Origin: Acidobacteriota bacterium
Lineage (GTDB): Bacteria > Acidobacteriota > Terriglobia > Terriglobales > Acidobacteriaceae
NCBI GenBank assembly: GCA_003010405.1
Contig: PJLO01000006.1
Span: forward strand, 124,001-188,000
Length of the DNA stretch: 64,000 nucleotides
Reading direction: 5' to 3'
Shown here: positions 61,184 to 64,000 of the stretch, piece by piece
Numbering within the stretch: position 1 is the stretch's first letter
Layout: the number at the start of each line of letters is the position of its first letter
The notes under the pieces: model-generated
The model's database searches: none
What the model saw: only the letters and a program-made list of their open reading frames with translations
What the model was told of the DNA's origin: nothing
Program-made: the position numbers and the translations under genes

Positions 61184-61597
61184 ATGAAGTTTAAGCGGCT
61201 CAGACACGTGAAGAAGTGCAGCGGATTCACGCTGATCGAATTAATCATTGTGCTCGCGATTATCAGTATTCTCGCGTCGATTGCCGCGTCCAACTACCAG
61301 CGTTCAATTTGGCGGGCGCGCGAAGCCGTTTTGCGCAATGACCTGTTTACCTTGCGCAGCAGCATTGACCAGTACACGCTGGACAAACAAAAGGCGCCGC
61401 AATCTCTGGAGGACCTGGTCACGGCAGGTTATATCAAGTCCATTCCCAAAGATCCGATGACGAATTCGACCACCACGTGGGTTACAGAGCAAGAGGATAC
61501 CCTGATCGCCCTCGATCAGATGGAGCCCGGCATTGTGGATGTGCACAGCGGCAGCAGTGAACACTCTACGGACGGCAGCGCCTACAATACCTGGTAA
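61184..61597 (+). CDS. GspG-like pseudopilin 2
   Basis: The ATG at 61184 gives 137 residues. The prepilin signal is KKCSGFTLIELIIVLAIISI with cleavage after the glycine and glutamate at +5. The C-terminal domain contains LEDLVTAGYIKSIPKDPMT and ends with GIVDVHSGSSEHSTDGSAYNTW, similar to the end of pseudopilin 1 (DGTKYSDW) but without the D-x-W-G loop. It begins 14 bases after pseudopilin 1, completing a secretin-pseudopilin-pseudopilin operon closed by a terminator. Two related pseudopilins suggest a mixed pseudopilus. Confidence 0.9.
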   Translation: MKFKRLRHVKKCSGFTLIELIIVLAIISILASIAASNYQRSIWRAREAVLRNDLFTLRSSIDQYTLDKQKAPQSLEDLVTAGYIKSIPKDPMTNSTTTWVTEQEDTLIALDQMEPGIVDVHSGSSEHSTDGSAYNTW

Positions 61598-61617
61598 GCC
61601 CTCCGAGTCGATTCAGA

Positions 61618-61648
61618 GCGAGACGCGCCCCTGGTGTCCCGCTTTTTT
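61618..61648 (+). terminator. Rho-independent terminator of the secretin/pseudopilin operon
   Basis: GCGAGAC and GTCCCGC form a 7-bp stem with one mismatch and an 11-base loop, followed directly by TTTTTT. It lies 20 bases past the last pseudopilin stop. Confidence 0.75.
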
Positions 61649-61702
61649 GTTGCCTGATTCAGGTCAACACGGGCGTGAAATTGGGATTAGCATGCGATGC
61701 GC

Positions 61703-62770
61703 CTAAATGCGGGCACGCTCATACTGTTTTGGCCAGGTAATCTCTTTGTGCAGGGCGCGCGCAGCTCGAAGTGGCCAATACGGGTCGCGAAGAAGTTCGC
61801 GTGCCAGCAACACTACATCCGCCTGGCCGGTTCCGATGATTTGTTGAGCCTGCTCAGGTGAGGTGATCATGCCGACGGCTCCGGTGAGGATGCCAGCTTC
61901 TTTGCGAATGCGCTCGGCAAATGGAGTTTGATAACCGGGGCCAACGGGGATTTTCGCGTGGGGAACGATACCTCCGGAGGACGCGTCGATCAGATCGACG
62001 CCGAGCGGTTTGACTTGCCTGGCGAGAGCAATGGAATCCTCGATAGTCCATCCTCCCTCGGTCCAGTCAGCGGCCGAGATGCGGAGCCACAATGGGAGCC
62101 GTTCGGGCCAGGCTCGGCGGACCGATTCAACAATCTCCCGCAGAATGCGTGTACGGTTCTCAAAGGTGCCGCCGTATCGGTCCGTGCGGGTGTTGACCAG
62201 GGGCGAGAGGAACTGGTGGATCAGGTAGCCGTGAGCTCCGTGGATTTCGACGAGTTCGAAGCCAGCATCGAGGCTGCGGCGAGCCGCCAGCCTGAAGGCT
62301 TCGATTACACCGGCGATGCCTTCGACGGTGAGAGCTTGGGGCTGAATGGACTCCGGGGTAAAGCCCTTTGCCGTGGAGGAATAGATGGGACGCCACCCCC
62401 CTTCGGCAATGGAAACGGGCTTGCCTTGATGGCGCCATGGAACGTCGGTTGAGGCTTTGAATCCGGCGTGAGCGAGCTGAGTTCCAGGGATGGCTCCATG
62501 CTGGCGGAGAAAACGGGCAATCCGCGTCAGGTTCTCGATGTGATCGTCCTTCCAGATGCCGAGGTCAGACGGGCTGATGCGTCCTTCGGCAAGGACTGCG
62601 GTTGCCTCGGTAAGGACCGTACCAGCGCCGCCAACGGCCCGGGATCCGAGGTGGACCAGGTGCCAGTCGTTGGCAAAGCCGTCTTCGCTCGAGTACTCGC
62701 ACATGGGAGAGACAACTATACGGTTACGGAACGAGAGATCGCGGATTTGAAATGAATCAAACAGGTTCAT
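61703..62770 (-). CDS. NADH:flavin oxidoreductase, Old Yellow Enzyme family (YqjM/NamA-like)
   Basis: The ATG at 62770 gives 355 residues. The FMN TIM barrel begins LFDSFQIRDLSFRNRIVVSPMCEYSSEDG, with the cysteine that tunes flavin redox state in YqjM-type enzymes, then TQLAHAGFKAS, VEIHGAHGYLIHQFLSPLVN with the histidine pair, NTRTDRYGGTFENR and the phosphate-site VGMITSPEQAQ. Such enzymes reduce activated C=C bonds of enals, enones or nitro compounds. The physiological substrate is unknown. It lies 50 bases downstream of the NfeD gene on the same strand. Confidence 0.93.
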   Translation of the reverse strand: MNLFDSFQIRDLSFRNRIVVSPMCEYSSEDGFANDWHLVHLGSRAVGGAGTVLTEATAVLAEGRISPSDLGIWKDDHIENLTRIARFLRQHGAIPGTQLAHAGFKASTDVPWRHQGKPVSIAEGGWRPIYSSTAKGFTPESIQPQALTVEGIAGVIEAFRLAARRSLDAGFELVEIHGAHGYLIHQFLSPLVNTRTDRYGGTFENRTRILREIVESVRRAWPERLPLWLRISAADWTEGGWTIEDSIALARQVKPLGVDLIDASSGGIVPHAKIPVGPGYQTPFAERIRKEAGILTGAVGMITSPEQAQQIIGTGQADVVLLARELLRDPYWPLRAARALHKEITWPKQYERARI

Positions 62771-62820
62771 AGATTTTGGATGATCGTGCGCAAATTCCCG
62801 GTGCAAAGGTATGTCGCGGC

Positions 62821-64000
62821 TTATGTGACTGGCTCCACCTCGAGTTCCAATTCTCGAACGGCTATCACTCGTATCTGGGAGCCGGAGAGAATCGGTTTTG
62901 AGGAATGCGCGTTCCAGAGTTCGCCATGCACAAAGACTTTTCCATTCGGGAGAAGGTCGGTGCGTGCAACACCCACCTCTCCAATGATGCCCTGAGAACC
63001 GGTAACGACCTTGTTCCGGCGCGCGCGCCAGGCAATCGACATAAGGAAAACCGTGATGAGTCCAAAGGGTATGCTGACAGCAAGCGAAGTGAGCAGTTTA
63101 ACGCGCATTTCTGGAATTGGACCGTCCACGAGGAGCACGCCGCCGAGCGTCAACACAACGATGCCTCCAACAGTCAGGATGCCGTGCGTGACGAACTTCG
63201 CTTCCAGAGCGAAAAGAACGAAAGCCAGCACGATGAGCGCAAGCGAGGCATAGCGGGTTGGCAGAAGGTTAAGGGCGAAAAGCGAGAGAAGTATAAAGAT
63301 CACTCCAACAACACCGGGAACGATGGCTCCAGGGTGATTAAATTCTGCGTAAAGAGAGAGTCCTCCAATCGCGAGAACCAGAAAGGCGATATTCGGATCC
63401 ATGAGCCAGCCGAGGACACGCTGACGCAGGGTGGGGGGAAGCTCTTCGACGGGCTGGTTCGCGAGGTGCAGGGTGAAGGCGGAGCCGTCAAAGCGATGGA
63501 TAACGCGTCCATCGAGCTGCTTGAGCAGATCGGCTTCGTCGCGCGCTGTGAGGTCGATGAGATGGCGGTCGAGAGCCTCTTTTTCGGTCCACGAAATGGA
63601 TTGCCGGACAGCTTTTTCGGCCTCCTCCGCATTGCGGCCACGGCGTGCGACATATGAGCGAAGGAAGGCCGCAGTGTCGTTCTCCACCTTGGCTTTCATG
63701 ATATCGTCCACCTTGGGCCCACCAATTGTGACCGGATGAGCGGCGCCGGTATTCGTGCCATTTGCCATGGCGGCTACATCGGCGGATTCGAGAATGAAGA
63801 AACCGGCGGAGGCGGCGCGAGCGCCGCTTGGCGCAACGAAGACGATGACGGGAACAGAAGACGCATCGATTCTCGCGACAATTTCTCGAGTCGAATCGAC
63901 CAGCCCCCCTGGGGTATTGATCTCAATGAGTAAGGCCGCAGCTTGGCGTCTCTGTGCAGCATCGATAGCGCGAGAGACCTCTTCGGCGGTAATGGGCTGG
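62821..64000 (-). CDS. Long-form NfeD membrane serine protease (ClpP-class), N-terminus outside window
   Basis: The minus-strand frame is open to the window edge and encodes about 393 residues; the start lies beyond 64000. The ClpP/SppA-like protease part includes LLIEINTPGGLVDSTREIV and VFVAPSGARAASAGFFI, where the serine after GARAA is the nucleophile, then ANGTNTGAAHPV. After a linker there are four to five membrane helices (IAFLVLAIGGLSLYAEFNHPG, GVVGVIFILLSLFALNLLP and others) and a C-terminal NfeD OB-fold (GIIGEVGVARTDLLPNGKVFVHGELWNA). Such proteins cleave membrane proteins such as stomatins. A stomatin gene would be expected beyond or near the edge but is not seen here. Confidence 0.92.
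   Translation of the reverse strand, partial: QPITAEEVSRAIDAAQRRQAAALLIEINTPGGLVDSTREIVARIDASSVPVIVFVAPSGARAASAGFFILESADVAAMANGTNTGAAHPVTIGGPKVDDIMKAKVENDTAAFLRSYVARRGRNAEEAEKAVRQSISWTEKEALDRHLIDLTARDEADLLKQLDGRVIHRFDGSAFTLHLANQPVEELPPTLRQRVLGWLMDPNIAFLVLAIGGLSLYAEFNHPGAIVPGVVGVIFILLSLFALNLLPTRYASLALIVLAFVLFALEAKFVTHGILTVGGIVVLTLGGVLLVDGPIPEMRVKLLTSLAVSIPFGLITVFLMSIAWRARRNKVVTGSQGIIGEVGVARTDLLPNGKVFVHGELWNAHSSKPILSGSQIRVIAVRELELEVEPVT

Overview
The window looks like chromosome from an acidobacterium (Terriglobia-like). This rests on gene content, not on a marker gene: a secretin with a C-terminal cohesin-like domain next to two GspG-type pseudopilins, a DUF3857/transglutaminase protein, KpsF, LpxD and an HtrB-type acyltransferase (a Gram-negative LPS envelope), KdpFABC with tiny accessory ORFs, and a DUF2950 remnant. 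No rRNA, tRNA, CRISPR array or complete prophage was seen.

Layout. 1-5.1 kb: tail of a GH13 protein, an MscS-type channel and a GH63-type glucosidase. 5.1-8.3 kb: a decayed DUF2950 remnant, KpsF, and a damaged sigma-54 (NtrC-type) regulator. 8.2-15.7 kb is a scar zone. It holds a TolC/CusB-like efflux operon collapsed by in-frame deletion, a CusA start cut off by an IS5-family element, and a trio of overlapping tyrosine recombinases. One recombinase is truncated by the same IS and one carries a frameshift. Just beyond the trio, next to ssb, lies a set of nested inverted repeats that may be an end or recombination site of the trio element. 16-20 kb: ssb, then a GMC oxidoreductase followed by a radical SAM/SPASM protein. 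19.7-26.2 kb: a paired catalytic/non-catalytic M16 peptidase operon, a phosphoesterase, a nucleotidyltransferase, a lipid A-type acyltransferase and a SYLF protein. 26.3-32.7 kb: an atypical NarL-type regulator without phosphoacceptor residues, a secreted transglutaminase operon, a stand-alone LigD-type primase/polymerase, and LpxD. 32.8-40.7 kb: a CimA/LeuA-like synthase, a nitronate monooxygenase-like enzyme, two glycosyltransferases, and a Crp/Fnr regulator divergent from the iron-sulfur repair protein Ric. 40.8-47.2 kb: a DUF2252 protein and kdpFABC. 47.3-58.1 kb: housekeeping genes (polyprenyl diphosphate synthase, YajQ, TatD, MetG, LarC, ArgS, PepA, SmpB). 58.3-64 kb: secretin plus pseudopilins, an Old Yellow Enzyme, and the C-terminal part of a long NfeD protease.

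Genes that probably work together are kdpFABC (high-affinity K+ uptake), the two M16 subunits (periplasmic proteolysis), GMC plus radical SAM (possible maturation/oxidation pair), Crp/Fnr plus ric (nitrosative or redox stress), secretin plus two pseudopilins (a type II secretion-like export system), and the two glycosyltransferases (envelope glycan). All functional calls come from motif recognition by eye; no database search was run.
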